From Legionella qingyii (GTDB lineage Bacteria; Pseudomonadota; Gammaproteobacteria; Legionellales; Legionellaceae), in the NCBI RefSeq assembly GCF_003184185.1, contig NZ_QHJG01000050.1:1653-24259 (forward strand): a DNA stretch of 22,607 bases. Reading direction: 5' to 3'. A program made the translations under genes and the position numbers. Shown here one piece after another: positions 22,554-22,607 of this stretch (position 1 is the stretch's first letter; each line of letters begins with the position of its first letter). Under the pieces are notes generated by a model. It made no database searches and was not told the DNA's origin. It worked only from the letters and a program-made list of their open reading frames with translations.

Positions 22554-22596
22554 CCCCAAAAAAGGGGGCATTTTAATCAAGTTAGTCTAGACTAAC
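22554..22596. repeat. Weak hairpin and perfect 16-bp palindrome at the right end
   Basis: CCCC-A6-GGGG (22554-22567) followed by GCATTTT looks like a weak terminator. GTTAGTCTAGACTAAC (22581-22596) is a perfect palindrome, flanked by ATCAA and TTGAT, which extend the symmetry with three unpaired bases. It could be an operator, a recombination site or a terminator for a gene beyond the edge. A 29-codon frame (22501-22590, ATGGAAAGT start) runs across both; I do not call it a gene. Confidence 0.5.
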
Positions 22597-22607
22597 CCAT
22601 TGATTTG

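Noticed and set aside
22501..22590. 29-codon frame (ATGGAAAGT start) near the right edge
   Set aside because: It is very short with a poor ribosome site, and its end lies within a hairpin and palindrome; possible but unsupported.
1..22607. CRISPR arrays, tRNA or rRNA genes, intact IS or prophage
   Set aside because: No evenly spaced direct repeats with unique spacers, no cloverleaf or rRNA sequence, and only fragments of transposases were found on reading both strands.

Overview
The window comes almost certainly from a Legionella species. The DNA is AT-rich. It carries a gene set typical of that genus: a long coiled-coil protein, an F-box protein with a membrane hairpin, an ankyrin-repeat protein and other large proteins of no known enzyme class that look like Dot/Icm type IV effectors. 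A PmrA-type box (CTTAA-N6-CTTAA), the kind that controls many Legionella effector genes, lies upstream of the first of them. The genus is an inference from protein style and this box; no rRNA or housekeeping marker is present.

Layout. (1) 1-3568, minus: the first 1189 codons of a very long coiled-coil protein, open to the left edge. (2) 3776-4988: a YbaK-type aminoacyl-tRNA deacylase (minus) and a divergent small F-box protein with two membrane segments. (3) 5085-5607: debris made of a gene tail, the end of an IS21-type istB and a piece of an IS5-type transposase. (4) 5725-8595: a 956-residue protein with a cysteine-containing central domain and helical repeats. (5) 8764-9969, minus: an ankyrin-repeat protein. 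(6) 10170-10766: scrambled IS66 fragments lying in opposite orientations. Blocks 4 and 5 are therefore bracketed by transposon remains and look like an acquired effector cassette.

(7) 10819-12449: a LysR-type regulator divergent from a 180-residue Legionella-style protein. (8) 12450-14156: a 447-bp spacer with no convincing gene, then an MFS drug/proton antiporter. (9) 14184-16857, minus: a FIST sensor gene overlapping a PAS-PAS-GGDEF diguanylate cyclase by 8 bp, a compact ligand-to-c-di-GMP module. (10) 17065-19652: divergent nagA and nagB, which together turn N-acetylglucosamine-6-phosphate into fructose-6-phosphate; their shared 287-bp spacer holds several inverted repeats. (11) 19750-22394: a DUF1328 membrane peptide, a stand-alone CheY-like receiver, an orphan HEPN-domain protein and a YihY/BrkB membrane protein. 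The right end carries a perfect 16-bp palindrome.

The most notable items are the PmrA-boxed coiled-coil gene, the unrecognised 956-residue protein, the F-box/membrane-hairpin protein, the FIST-GGDEF pair and the orphan HEPN gene. I found no CRISPR array, tRNA, rRNA or intact mobile element. I saw no convincing multi-gene system of an undescribed type.
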